A stretch of 39,175 bases of DNA from Micromonospora sp. U21 (GCF_018070045.1 NZ_JAGPYK010000045.1:1-39175); one strand, 5' to 3'. Shown: positions 16,199-24,634, counted from the first letter of the stretch. Numbers and translations are program-made. Notes: a model not told the origin generated them from the sequence alone.

Positions 16199-17793
16199 CC
16201 GCCGGGACCCGCCCAGCCGTCGGCTCCGGCTCCGAGGCGTTCGTCGCCGACGGTACGACCGAGGCGCGGCGCAGCGCCCGTACCGGCCTCGCGGGGCTTG
16301 CCGGGGCCGCGACCAACGGGCTCTTCGGTTTCCTGCTCGCGGTGGTGATCACCCGCGGCTACGGCACCGTCGGCTCGGGCGCGTTCTTCGCGGCGATCGG
16401 AGTCGTCACGGTGACCGCCGCCATCTGCACCATGGGTGCGGAGACCGGACTCATCTGGACGCTGCCTCGCCGGCGTGCCGGCCGAGGAGGCGACGCGGCA
16501 CGGGTGCTCCCGGTGGCGCTGCTGCCTCCGCTGGTAGCCGCGGTCGTCGTCGCCGTCGGCGGGGTGTTCGCCGCGGACGCGCTCGCACCCCGCCTGCTGG
16601 ACGCGCACAGCGGTACCGACACGGCCCTGATCGCGGCCAGCTTCGCCGCGGTGCCGCTGGTGGTGGCGATGACGCTTCTGCTGGCCGTGCTGCGTTGCAT
16701 CCGTCCGATCCGGGCGTACGTCGGCGTGCAGTCCGTCCTGGTGCCGGTCGCGCGGCCGGTGCTGGTTGGTGCGGCGGCCGTTGCCAGCGGTGGCGTGCTC
16801 GTCGGCATGATCGGCTGGGTGGTCCCGGCGGCGATCGCCATCCTGGCCTGCCTCGTGTTGGTGACTGGCCCGCTGGGCGTCGGCCGGGGTGCAGCGCTGC
16901 GCCCCGAGCGGGCCGACTGGTCGGCGTTCTGGCGTTTCGCGCTGCCCCGTGCCGCCTCCGCCGCGATCGACGCCAGCGCCGTGTGGGTGGGCGTGCTGCT
17001 CACCTCGGTGCTCGCCGGGCAGGCCGACGCCGGCGTGTTCGGCGCGGTCGGCCGATACATCCTGGCCGGGCAACTGGCCATGCAGGGCTTGCGGGTGGCG
17101 GTGTCGCCCCAGCTTTCCCGGCTGCTCGGTGGTGGTGAGCGGGCCGCGGCCGCGGCGGTGCATCGGCAGATGACCACCTGGGCACTGGTGTTGTCGTGGC
17201 CGGTCTACCTCCTGCTCGCGGTGTTCGGGCTGGCGTTCCTGCAACTCTTCGGGCCCGGGTTCACCGCGGGAGCCACCGCGATCACCGTGCTGGCCCTGGC
17301 CATGCTGGTCAACACCGGCGTGGGAAACGTACAGACCCTCCTGCTGATGAGCGGTCGCAGTGGCCTGCACCTGGCCGCGACGGTGGCCGGACTGGTGGTC
17401 ACCGTCTCCCTCGGACTGTGGCTGATCCCGCAGCACGGGGTGACGGGTGCCGCGCTTGCCTGGGCGGCCGGCATCGCCACCGAGAACCTGATCTCTTTCG
17501 TCTGCGCCCGGGTAGTGATCGGCCAGCCACTGGTTGACGCGGCGCTGGTACGGGCGGCGGCCGCGGTCATCGTCGGGGTGGGGATCGCGGCCCTGGCCGG
17601 CGTGCTCACCGGCGGTCGGGGGATCGCCGGCCTGGTGGTGGCACTGAGCGTGCTGGCCACCGGCTGCGTCGGCTTGTTGACGGTGCCCCGGGTACGAGGG
17701 CGCATCCGGGTGACCATGAGGCAGTTCCGTCGCGGTCAGACGGCGGCGCCGGTCGCCGCCGATGCCGCCGCGACCTCGACGAAGGGCAGGTGA
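16195..17793 (+). CDS. Wzx-like polysaccharide flippase (MOP superfamily)
   Basis: ATG 16195 overlaps the upstream stop (ATGA), giving 532 residues; upstream in-frame codons lie inside the Wzy-like gene. About fourteen hydrophobic segments alternate with short Arg-rich loops, typical of polysaccharide-biosynthesis/MOP exporters. Characteristic segments include GLAGAATNGLFGFLLAVVITRGYG near the N-terminus and GPGFTAGATAITVLALAML in the second half. It is expected to flip undecaprenyl-linked oligosaccharide outward. A soluble Ala-rich tail ends the protein. The sulfotransferase starts 7 nt after its stop. Confidence 0.88.
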   Translation: MTAGTRPAVGSGSEAFVADGTTEARRSARTGLAGLAGAATNGLFGFLLAVVITRGYGTVGSGAFFAAIGVVTVTAAICTMGAETGLIWTLPRRRAGRGGDAARVLPVALLPPLVAAVVVAVGGVFAADALAPRLLDAHSGTDTALIAASFAAVPLVVAMTLLLAVLRCIRPIRAYVGVQSVLVPVARPVLVGAAAVASGGVLVGMIGWVVPAAIAILACLVLVTGPLGVGRGAALRPERADWSAFWRFALPRAASAAIDASAVWVGVLLTSVLAGQADAGVFGAVGRYILAGQLAMQGLRVAVSPQLSRLLGGGERAAAAAVHRQMTTWALVLSWPVYLLLAVFGLAFLQLFGPGFTAGATAITVLALAMLVNTGVGNVQTLLLMSGRSGLHLAATVAGLVVTVSLGLWLIPQHGVTGAALAWAAGIATENLISFVCARVVIGQPLVDAALVRAAAAVIVGVGIAALAGVLTGGRGIAGLVVALSVLATGCVGLLTVPRVRGRIRVTMRQFRRGQTAAPVAADAAATSTKGR

Positions 17794-17800
17794 GACCGCT

Positions 17801-18703
17801 GTGTCGTCCATCCGAGATCGGGTGAAGCAGCTCGTGCCGACCCAGGTGACCAACCGGTTGAAGGAGTCCCTGGTCGACTACGCGGTGCGGACCAGCGACC
17901 GGCGAGCGCTGCCGGACTTCCTGATCATCGGCACCAAACGGGGCGGCACCACCTCCCTGTGGAACTACCTCATCCAGCACCCGCTGGTGCCCCGGCTCTT
18001 TCCCGCCTGGAACACCAAGTCGGCGCACTACTTCGAGGAGCACTGGGGACGCGGCGAGGCGTGGTACCGCTCGCACTTCCCGACCGAGCGGCAGCGGGAG
18101 GCGCTGACCAAGCGGTACGGCGGGCCGGTCCGGGTCGGCGAGGCCGCCCCGCTGTACATGTTCCACCCCCTCGCAGCGCAGCGGGTCGCCGCGCTGATGC
18201 CGGCCGTGAAGCTGATCGTGCTGCTGCGCGATCCGGTGGAGCGGGCGTACTCGCACTGGAAGGAGCGCCGTACGCACGGCATCGAGCCGCTGGACTTCGC
18301 CGCGGCGCTGGCCGCCGAACCGGAGCGCACGGCGGGGGAGCGGGAGCGGCTGATCGCCGAGCCGGAGTCCTTCAGCGAGCCGTACGACTGGTACACGTAC
18401 CGGGCCCGGGGGCGCTACCTGGAGCACCTGGAGCCGTGGCTGGAGCGCTTCGCCCGGGAGCAGATCCTCTTCCTGCCCAGTGAAGAGCTCTACCGGGACT
18501 CCCGCGCGACCTACCGGCGCACCCTGGACTTCCTCGGGTTGCCGCCGCACGACCTGCCGAGTTTCAAGGTCTACAACGACCGGCGTTCGGCGCCGCTGGA
18601 GCCGGCGGTGCGGGCCGAGCTGACCGACTACTACCGGCCGCACAACGACGCGCTGCGCCAGCGGCTGGGTCTGGCCCTCGACTGGGCGGACCGGACGGCG
18701 TGA
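17801..18703 (+). CDS. PAPS-dependent sulfotransferase
   Basis: GTG 17801, about 10 nt after GAAGGGCAGG, gives 300 residues. The 5'-phosphosulfate loop IIGTKRGGTTSLWNYL (residues 42-57) and the 3'-phosphate motif LLRDPVERAYSHW (R143 and S151 are the predicted PAPS contacts) are both intact. This is the carbohydrate sulfotransferase family (Sulfotransfer_1/3), which moves sulfate from PAPS to a sugar hydroxyl or amine. It sits in an operon with Wzy and Wzx, which points to sulfation of the exported glycan before or during assembly in the cytoplasm. The acceptor is unknown. The 3' end overlaps the next gene as GTGA. Confidence 0.92.
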   Translation: MSSIRDRVKQLVPTQVTNRLKESLVDYAVRTSDRRALPDFLIIGTKRGGTTSLWNYLIQHPLVPRLFPAWNTKSAHYFEEHWGRGEAWYRSHFPTERQREALTKRYGGPVRVGEAAPLYMFHPLAAQRVAALMPAVKLIVLLRDPVERAYSHWKERRTHGIEPLDFAAALAAEPERTAGERERLIAEPESFSEPYDWYTYRARGRYLEHLEPWLERFAREQILFLPSEELYRDSRATYRRTLDFLGLPPHDLPSFKVYNDRRSAPLEPAVRAELTDYYRPHNDALRQRLGLALDWADRTA

Positions 18704-19965
18704 CCACGCGGGTCGGCGCGGCGGCCACCGACCTCCGGTCCCGGGTGGACGGGCTGGGTTGGGTGAGCCGCGCCGTCTTCCCGGACGCGCGGGTCGGCCT
18801 GACCGTGGGTGGCGCCCCGCCGCCGGGTCACCGGGCGGTCGCCCGGTACGCCGTGGTGCCGTCGGTGGCCAGGGCGCGGTTCCTGGTGCCGTTGGGCGCG
18901 CCCCGGGCCGGGGCGGCGTCGCTGCTGGCGTACAACGCGCTGCGGCCACCGAAGGTGCGTGCGGTGCGGGCGATGCTCGGCGGGCTGGCCCGGTTCGGCC
19001 CGGCCGGGCTGGCGCCCTTTCCGACGTTGACCGTCTCGGTGCCGGCCGGGGTGCCCGCGGCCGACCTGCTGCTGACCGAGCGGCTCGCCGACGCGCTCGG
19101 CGGTACGCCGCTGCTCGCCGCCTGCGGGGTCCGCCCACCGGACCCGAACGGCAAGCCCACCCTGCAACTGTTCACCGCCGACGGTCGCCCGCGCGGCTAC
19201 GCGAAGATCGGCTGGAACGACGCGACCCGCGCGCTGGTCACCGCCGAGGCGGCGGCGCTGCGGGCGTTGCGCGCGGTGGCCGGCGTCGCCGACCACCCGT
19301 TGCCGCCGGGGCTGCTCACCGAGACGGCGTGGGCCGGCCAGGTGGTCGCGGTGATCGAGCCGCTGCCGCCGGCGGTACGCGGCGTTCCGGTCGACGACCC
19401 GCCGCGCATCGCGGCGCTGCTCGCGGTGGCCCGTCGCGGCGGCCCGGCCGGCGCGCCCCGACCGCTGGCCGGATCCACGTTCCTGACCCGGCTGGCCGCG
19501 CAGGCCGACCGGGCCGCCGTGGCCGAGCCGGCCGGCGCGCGAGCGGTCGCCGCGGTCGCAGCGCTGGCCCGCCGACACGGCGACACCGACGTCGAGTTCG
19601 GCCACTGGCACGGCGACTGGGTGCCGTGGAACCTGGGCCGGCACGCCGGCCAGCTGGTCGCCTGGGACTGGGAGCACAGCGGGCCGGACGTGCCGGTCGG
19701 CTTCGACCTGGCGCACGATGCCTTCCAACGAGCCCTGGTGCTGCGCGGGGAGCCGGCCACCGTCGCCGCGGCGGACGTCGACGGGCGCCTGGGCCGGCAC
19801 GGCGACCGGCTGGGCCTGGGCCCGGCGCAGCGCCGGCTGGTGGCCGATGCGTACCTGGTGGAGATGTGGCTGCGGACCTGGCGGCTGGCCGACGCCGGCG
19901 CCGGCTGGAACGCAGCGCTGCATCCCGCACTGTTGGACGTCATCGAGAAACGACATAGCGATTGA
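18700..19965 (+). CDS. Aminoglycoside-phosphotransferase-fold kinase-like protein
   Basis: GTG 18700 overlaps the sulfotransferase stop (GTGA), giving 421 residues. The N-terminal half is not recognised beyond a mixed alpha/beta look. The C-terminal half has APH/choline-kinase features: GYAKIGWND as the nucleotide-binding strand with its Lys, HGDWVPWN (H304, D306, N311) as the catalytic loop, and WDWEHSG (D323) as the metal site. The catalytic motifs look intact, so it may phosphorylate a sugar or small molecule for the glycan pathway. APH-like kinase relatives also occur in other polysaccharide clusters. The substrate is unknown. It is the last gene of the wzz-wzy-wzx unit, followed by a 224-nt gap. 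Confidence 0.75.
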   Translation: MTTRVGAAATDLRSRVDGLGWVSRAVFPDARVGLTVGGAPPPGHRAVARYAVVPSVARARFLVPLGAPRAGAASLLAYNALRPPKVRAVRAMLGGLARFGPAGLAPFPTLTVSVPAGVPAADLLLTERLADALGGTPLLAACGVRPPDPNGKPTLQLFTADGRPRGYAKIGWNDATRALVTAEAAALRALRAVAGVADHPLPPGLLTETAWAGQVVAVIEPLPPAVRGVPVDDPPRIAALLAVARRGGPAGAPRPLAGSTFLTRLAAQADRAAVAEPAGARAVAAVAALARRHGDTDVEFGHWHGDWVPWNLGRHAGQLVAWDWEHSGPDVPVGFDLAHDAFQRALVLRGEPATVAAADVDGRLGRHGDRLGLGPAQRRLVADAYLVEMWLRTWRLADAGAGWNAALHPALLDVIEKRHSD

Positions 19966-20189
19966 TCCGGGCACGTCGCCGCGCCGGTGGACATTGACCA
20001 TCGCCGGAGCGTGACGGAAGAATTGCTGCTTGCGATGGACGTCGATGGCTGGCGGAGGGCCGATGGCAACGGCCGGTCCCCGTTGGAGATCGGCTGATCA
20101 ACCGGTCGCCCTATTCAACGGTCGGGCAACCTGTGATCTGCTGCTGCGTGGTGTGGCCCGAAATTCCAAGCGAACTTGTGGGGAGTCGC

Positions 20190-20672
20190 GTGGACAGGAA
20201 CAACAACGACGACGGCGGACCGCCCGTGCTGCTGCTGGTCGGCTCCAGCGGCGGCCACCTGGCCCAGCTGCTCGCCCTGCGGCCCTGGTACGAGAGTTGG
20301 CGGCGCTGCTGGGTCACCTTCGACACTCCGGAGGCGGTGTCGCTGCTGGCCGGCGAGGACCTGGTGCCGGCGCACCACCCGACCACCCGCAACGTGCCGA
20401 ACCTGCTGCGCAACGCGCTGCTGGCGTGGCGGGTGCTACGGGGTCGGCGGGTCGCCGCGGTGGTCACCACCGGCGCCGGGGTGGCCGTGCCGTTCGTGGT
20501 GCTGGCCCGGCTGCGGCGCATCCCGACCGTCTACATCGAGGTGTACGACCGGATCGACACCCCGACGCTGACCGCCCGGCTCTGCCGGCCGTTCCTGTCC
20601 GCGATGCTCGTGCAGTGGGACGAGCAGCGGCGGCAGTACCCCGAGGCCACCGTCGTCGGGACGCTGCTGTGA
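20190..20672 (+). CDS. ALG14/PssD-like glycosyltransferase subunit
   Basis: GTG 20190 follows GGGGAG at six nt; the longer open frame upstream has no SD. The 160-residue protein opens with VLLLVGSSGGHLAQLLAL, the ALG14-type glycine motif, and has a hydrophobic segment AVVTTGAGVAVPFVVLARL that may bind the membrane. In the ALG13/ALG14 and PssE/PssD systems this subunit anchors and activates the catalytic partner. The partner here is encoded immediately downstream with a GTGA overlap. It is the first gene of the second cluster transcript. Confidence 0.88.
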   Translation: MDRNNNDDGGPPVLLLVGSSGGHLAQLLALRPWYESWRRCWVTFDTPEAVSLLAGEDLVPAHHPTTRNVPNLLRNALLAWRVLRGRRVAAVVTTGAGVAVPFVVLARLRRIPTVYIEVYDRIDTPTLTARLCRPFLSAMLVQWDEQRRQYPEATVVGTLL

Positions 20673-21352
20673 GCGGGGAGACCGGCACCGCCCGGCGTCC
20701 ACAGCCGCCACGGTCCGTTCCCGCGCCGGAGCCGGCCCGGCTGCCGCGCCAGCGCGACGCCGCGCCGGCCACCCAGGTCGGGCTGCTGATCGCGGTCGGC
20801 ACCGACAAGCACCCGTTCGACCGGCTCGTCGACTGGCTGGCGCAGTGGCACACGCAGGCGAGCGACCGGGTCCGTCTCACCGTGCAGCACGGGCACACCC
20901 CGGCACCGCAGGTGCCCGGCGCGGTGCCGTTCCTCGGTCACGACGCGTTGCAGCGCGCGATGGCCGACGCCGACCTGGTGGTCTGCCACGGTGGCCCGGC
21001 GACCATCCTGGAGGCTCGCCGGCACGGCCACCTGCCCATCGTGGTGCCCCGCGACCCGGCGCGCGGCGAGCACGTCGACGACCACCAACAGCTCTTCGCC
21101 CGCCGGCTCGGCGCCGCCGGGCTGGTGGCGCTCTGCGAGACCCGGGAGGCGCTGCACTGCGCGCTGGCCGCCGGGCTGGCCGACCCGTCGCGGTACGCGG
21201 TGGCCGCCGACCCGGGCGCGCACGAGGCGAGACGGGCGGCGGTGGCCCGCGTCGGGCGGATCGTGGAGGACCTGGTGGCTCAGTCGGCCCGGCGCCAACC
21301 CTGGTGGCGGGCCTGGACGCGGTCCGGCCGTGGGGCGGAGGAGGACCGATGA
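20669..21352 (+). CDS. ALG13/PssE-like catalytic glycosyltransferase subunit (GT28 C-terminal)
   Basis: GTG 20669 overlaps the ALG14-like stop, giving 227 residues. A Pro/Arg-rich N-terminal extension of about 35 residues is followed by the GT28 C-terminal fold: VGLLIAVGTDKHPFDRLVDW, then the UDP-sugar binding stretch DLVVCHGGPATILEAR and VPRDPARGEHVDDHQ. With the preceding protein it should form a two-part UDP-sugar glycosyltransferase acting on lipid-linked acceptors at the membrane. The sugar cannot be predicted with confidence. Four bases overlap the GT2 gene (ATGA). Confidence 0.88.
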   Translation: MSGETGTARRPQPPRSVPAPEPARLPRQRDAAPATQVGLLIAVGTDKHPFDRLVDWLAQWHTQASDRVRLTVQHGHTPAPQVPGAVPFLGHDALQRAMADADLVVCHGGPATILEARRHGHLPIVVPRDPARGEHVDDHQQLFARRLGAAGLVALCETREALHCALAAGLADPSRYAVAADPGAHEARRAAVARVGRIVEDLVAQSARRQPWWRAWTRSGRGAEEDR

Positions 21353-22269
21353 CCCGGCAGCCGAACGTCAGCGTCGTGGTGCCCACCCGCGACCGCCCGG
21401 AGCTGCTGCGCGCCGCGGTGCGGGCGATCCTGGCCCAGGAGTACCCGGGCCAGATCGAGGTCGTCGTGGTGTTCGACCAGTCCACGCCGGACGAGTCGCT
21501 GACCGGGTTGTCCGGCCCGGACCGCCCGGTGCGGGTGATCCGCAACGAGCGCACGCCGGGGTTGGCCGGGGCGCGCAACAGCGGCACCGTGGCCGCCGAG
21601 GGTGAGCTGGTCGCGTTCTGCGACGACGACGACGAGTGGTTGCCCGGCAAGCTGACAACCCAGGTCGACGCGCTGGTCGCCGACCCGGCGGCCGAGTTCG
21701 TCTGTTGCGGCATCCGGGTCAGCTACGACGGGCACACCGTGGACCGGGTGCTGGACCGGGACCGGATCACCCTGGACGACCTGCTGCGGGACCGGCTGAC
21801 GGAGCTGCACCCGTCCACCTTCCTGATCCGCGCCGCCGCGCTGCGTGACGGGTTCAGGCTGGTCGACGAGGAGATCCCGGGCAGCTACGCCGAGGACTAC
21901 GAGTTCCTGCTCCGGGCCGCGCGCAGCGCGCCGCTGATCAACCTGCGCACCCCGTCGGTGCTGGTCCGCTGGCACAAGCGCTCGTACTTCGCGCAGCGCT
22001 GGGACACCATCTCCGAGGCGTTGCAGTGGCTGCTGCAGCGCTACCCGGAGTTCGCCGGCCAACCGGCCGGCGAGGCCCGGGTGACCGGACAGATCGCGTT
22101 CGCCCGCGCCGCGTCCGGCGACCGCCGGGGCGCGCTGCGCTGGGCCCGGCGCACCCTGCGGCGCAATCCCCGCGAGCCGCGTGCCTACCTGGCGCTCGCG
22201 GTCGCCGGTCGGGTGGTGCGGGCCGACGCGGTGCTGCGCTCGCTGCACAAGCGCGGCCGGGGCATCTGA
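21349..22269 (+). CDS. GT2-family glycosyltransferase
   Basis: ATG 21349 follows GGAGGAGG at correct spacing and overlaps the previous stop, giving 306 residues. The GT-A start VSVVVPTRDRPELLRAAVRA, the conserved GLAGARNSG loop and the metal-binding FCDDDDEW are present. EIPGSYAEDYEFLLRAAR supplies the second acidic motif. It should transfer a nucleotide-activated sugar to a growing oligosaccharide at the cytoplasmic face. The C-terminal basic helices (WARRTLRRNPRE) may hold it at the membrane. The donor sugar is unknown. Confidence 0.9.
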   Translation: MTRQPNVSVVVPTRDRPELLRAAVRAILAQEYPGQIEVVVVFDQSTPDESLTGLSGPDRPVRVIRNERTPGLAGARNSGTVAAEGELVAFCDDDDEWLPGKLTTQVDALVADPAAEFVCCGIRVSYDGHTVDRVLDRDRITLDDLLRDRLTELHPSTFLIRAAALRDGFRLVDEEIPGSYAEDYEFLLRAARSAPLINLRTPSVLVRWHKRSYFAQRWDTISEALQWLLQRYPEFAGQPAGEARVTGQIAFARAASGDRRGALRWARRTLRRNPREPRAYLALAVAGRVVRADAVLRSLHKRGRGI

Positions 22270-22335
22270 CCGAATCGGGGACGGCGCAACCCACTCCACA
22301 AACGACGCGATCAGCAGATCGAAGGATAATAATCA

Positions 22336-22992
22336 ATGGGACTCCACTCGCTCAGGTTCCGTCTTGTTGACTCGCCGACCTCGCTCGGAGCGAAACGGCG
22401 GGCGCGGCGCGCAGCCTGGCTGTCGGACACATTTCCGAACCTGGCCGACATGACTGTCCTCGACCTGGGCGGCCGAGTGGAGAGTTGGGCGCGCGTCCCC
22501 GTCCGGCCGGCGCACGTTCACGTGGTCAACCTGGAGCCGCTGCCCTCGGAACTGCCCGACTGGGCCGAGGCTGACCATGCCGATGCCTGCGAGCTGCCCA
22601 GGAGCATCCTGAGCCGCAAGTATGACCTCGTCTTCAGCAACAGCGTGCTGGAGCATGTCGGTGGTCACGAGCGTCGCCAGCGGATGGCCGAGGCGATCCG
22701 TGAGTTGGGGCGCGCGTACTGGGTGCAGACGCCGTACCGGTACTTCCCGATCGAGCCGCACTGGGTGGCCCCGGGAATGCAGTTCCTGCCGGTTTCGGCT
22801 CGGGTGGTGATGGCGCGCAGATGGCCGCTCGCCTATAACCCTGGCAAGTCGTACGAGGCGGCGATGAGGCAGGTGCTCACGACCGAACTGATCGGCCGCG
22901 CCGAACTTCGGTACCTGTTTCCGGACGCCACCATCCGCAACGAACGCCTGGCGGGTCTGACAAAGTCGATCATCGCGATCCGAAGTAACTGA
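22336..22992 (+). CDS. Class I SAM-dependent methyltransferase
   Basis: ATG 22336 follows GAAGGA (22321-22326) and an unusually AT-rich spacer, giving 218 residues. LADMTVLDLGGR is the SAM-binding motif I, and KYDLVFSNSVLEHVGG matches motif IV of Methyltransf_11-like enzymes. It may methylate a sugar of the glycan. It lies 66 nt after the GT2 gene in the same direction. The gene and its flanks are less GC-rich than the cluster around them, which hints at separate acquisition. The acceptor is unknown. Confidence 0.8.
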   Translation: MGLHSLRFRLVDSPTSLGAKRRARRAAWLSDTFPNLADMTVLDLGGRVESWARVPVRPAHVHVVNLEPLPSELPDWAEADHADACELPRSILSRKYDLVFSNSVLEHVGGHERRQRMAEAIRELGRAYWVQTPYRYFPIEPHWVAPGMQFLPVSARVVMARRWPLAYNPGKSYEAAMRQVLTTELIGRAELRYLFPDATIRNERLAGLTKSIIAIRSN

Positions 22993-22996
22993 ACGA

Positions 22997-23027
22997 GTCG
23001 GCCGAGGACCACCAAGGGGGGGCCGGC
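22997..23027 (+). terminator. Possible hairpin at the end of the polysaccharide block
   Basis: GTCGGCC (22997-23003) pairs with GGCCGGC (23021-23027), including one G-U pair, over a 17-nt loop just after the methyltransferase stop. It is weak, but correctly placed for the end of the cluster transcript. Confidence 0.3.
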
Positions 23028-23353
23028 ATGTCGACCTTGACGATGAGCGCAATTCGGACCCCACGCCGTAGGTGATTGGGTCAACGGGGCGGTGCGGGGA
23101 AGAGTTGGCTCGGGTCACGCCAACCCTGCCCGGCCGGATTTGTTCGTAGTCCGCCAGCGTCGCATTGTGCGTTCTGCCGGCCCTACCGATCTGAGTTCAT
23201 TCTCTTTCGCTGAATCCACAGCGTGAGCGCGGCAAGGCCTTTAAATGCGCAGGACGATTGGCCGGCAGGTCGGTTGGCCTGGCGGCACGCTGGAGCGAGA
23301 CCGGAAGCGGTACTTGCTGTTGAACAACTTATGACCATGCCTCGATGGAAAAA

Positions 23354-23372
23354 CAAGTGCAGATCGCACTTG
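23354..23372. repeat. 7-bp inverted repeat upstream of aroC
   Basis: CAAGTGC and GCACTTG are perfect complements around AGATC. It lies 84 nt before the aroC start. It could be an operator or a small hairpin; no regulator is identified. Confidence 0.4.
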
Positions 23373-23455
23373 CTCGGAATCGATTTCGCGTCCGCAGGGC
23401 GGGACGCTCCGGGCAGCGCGGCGGGGCGGCCACCGGCCGTGACAGACTGACCGCT

Positions 23456-24634
23456 GTGTTGCGCTGGTTGACTGCAGGTGAATCGCATGGTCCCGCCCTC
23501 GTCGCGCTGCTGGAGGGGGTGCCGGCCGGCATCGAGGTGAGCACCACCGAGATCGCCGACGAGCTGGCCCGCCGTCGGCTGGGCTACGGCCGTGGCGCCC
23601 GGATGTCGTTCGAGCGGGACGAGGTCGAGGTGCTCGGCGGCCTGCGGCACGGCGTCACACTCGGCAGCCCGGTCGCGATCCGGGTGGGCAACTCCGAGTG
23701 GCCGAAGTGGCGCACCGTCATGGCCGCCGACCCGGTGGACCCCGACGAACTCGCCCGGCAGGCCCGCAACGCACCGCTGACCCGCCCCCGGCCGGGCCAC
23801 GCCGACCTGGCCGGCATGCAGAAGTACGGCCACACCGACGCCCGGCCGATCCTGGAGCGGGCCAGCGCCCGGGAGACCGCCGCCCGGGTGGCCGTCGGCG
23901 CGGTCGCCAAGGCGCTGATCCGGCAGGCGCTCGGCATCGAGATCGTCTCGCACGTCGTCGAGCTGGGTCCGGTGGCCGCGAAGCCCGGGCTGCGGCCGAG
24001 CCCGCAGGACGCCGCCCGGATCGACGCCGACCCGCTGCGCTGCCTCGACCCGGAGGCCAGCGCCCTGATGGTCGCCGAGGTGGACGCCGCGAAGAAGGCG
24101 GCGGACACCCTCGGCGGCGTGGTCGAGGTGCTGGCGTACGGAGTGCCGCCGGGGCTGGGCAGCCACGTGCAGTGGGACCGCAAGCTCGACGCGCGACTGG
24201 CCACCGCGCTGATGTCGATCCAGGCGATCAAGGGTGTGGAGATCGGTGACGGCTGGCAGCAGGCCCGGTCCCGTGGCTCCGAGGCGCACGACGAGATCAT
24301 CCCGTCGGCGACCGGCGTCCGCCGGGTCACCGACCGGGCCGGTGGGCTCGAGGGCGGCATCACCACCGGTGAGCCGCTGCGGGTCCGGGCCGCGATGAAG
24401 CCGATCTCGTCGCTGAACCGGGCGCTGGCCACCGTGGACGTCACGACCGGCGAGCCGGCCACGGCGATCAACCAGCGCTCGGACGTCTGCGCGGTGCCCG
24501 CCGCCGCGGTGGTCGCCGAGGCGATGGTCGCGCTGGTGCTGGCCGAGGCGGCCACCGAGAAGTTCGGCGGGGACTCGGTCGCCGAGATCCGCCGCAACGT
24601 GGCCGGCTACCTCGACGCGCTGGTCATCCGCTGA
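23456..24634 (+). CDS. aroC: Chorismate synthase
   Basis: AroC removes phosphate from EPSP to give chorismate, using reduced FMN. GTG 23456 is preferred to the upstream open frame because family members begin (M)LRWLTAGESHGPAL at this point; it gives 392 residues, the usual length. Signature segments are GESHGPALVALLEG, RPGHADLAGMQKYGH, RASARETAARVAVGAVAK-like residues and NQRSDVCAVPAAAVVAEAM. There is no SD, and CAGACT (23443-23448) lies 7 nt before the start, so transcription may begin at the GTG (leaderless). The stop overlaps aroK (TGATG). Confidence 0.96.
   Translation: MLRWLTAGESHGPALVALLEGVPAGIEVSTTEIADELARRRLGYGRGARMSFERDEVEVLGGLRHGVTLGSPVAIRVGNSEWPKWRTVMAADPVDPDELARQARNAPLTRPRPGHADLAGMQKYGHTDARPILERASARETAARVAVGAVAKALIRQALGIEIVSHVVELGPVAAKPGLRPSPQDAARIDADPLRCLDPEASALMVAEVDAAKKAADTLGGVVEVLAYGVPPGLGSHVQWDRKLDARLATALMSIQAIKGVEIGDGWQQARSRGSEAHDEIIPSATGVRRVTDRAGGLEGGITTGEPLRVRAAMKPISSLNRALATVDVTTGEPATAINQRSDVCAVPAAAVVAEAMVALVLAEAATEKFGGDSVAEIRRNVAGYLDALVIR

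Larger units (their letters stand above)
22993..23455. other. 463-nt lower-GC gap between methyltransferase and aroC
   Basis: No convincing gene is seen. It contains a weak hairpin at its left end, an AT-richer core around 23180-23375, and the inverted repeat at 23354-23372. It probably carries the aroC promoter and marks the right edge of the inserted polysaccharide block. No tRNA or attachment-site duplication was recognised. Confidence 0.55.

Noticed and set aside
16093..17853. 586-codon minus-strand frame opposite the Wzx-like gene
   Set aside because: Composition and lack of domains show an antisense shadow.
23223..23450. 75-codon frame in the gap before aroC
   Set aside because: No SD, no homology, and it crosses the inverted repeat and presumed aroC promoter.
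22993..23455. Attachment site or tRNA at the border of the polysaccharide block
   Set aside because: No cloverleaf or direct repeat matching the other border could be found by eye.
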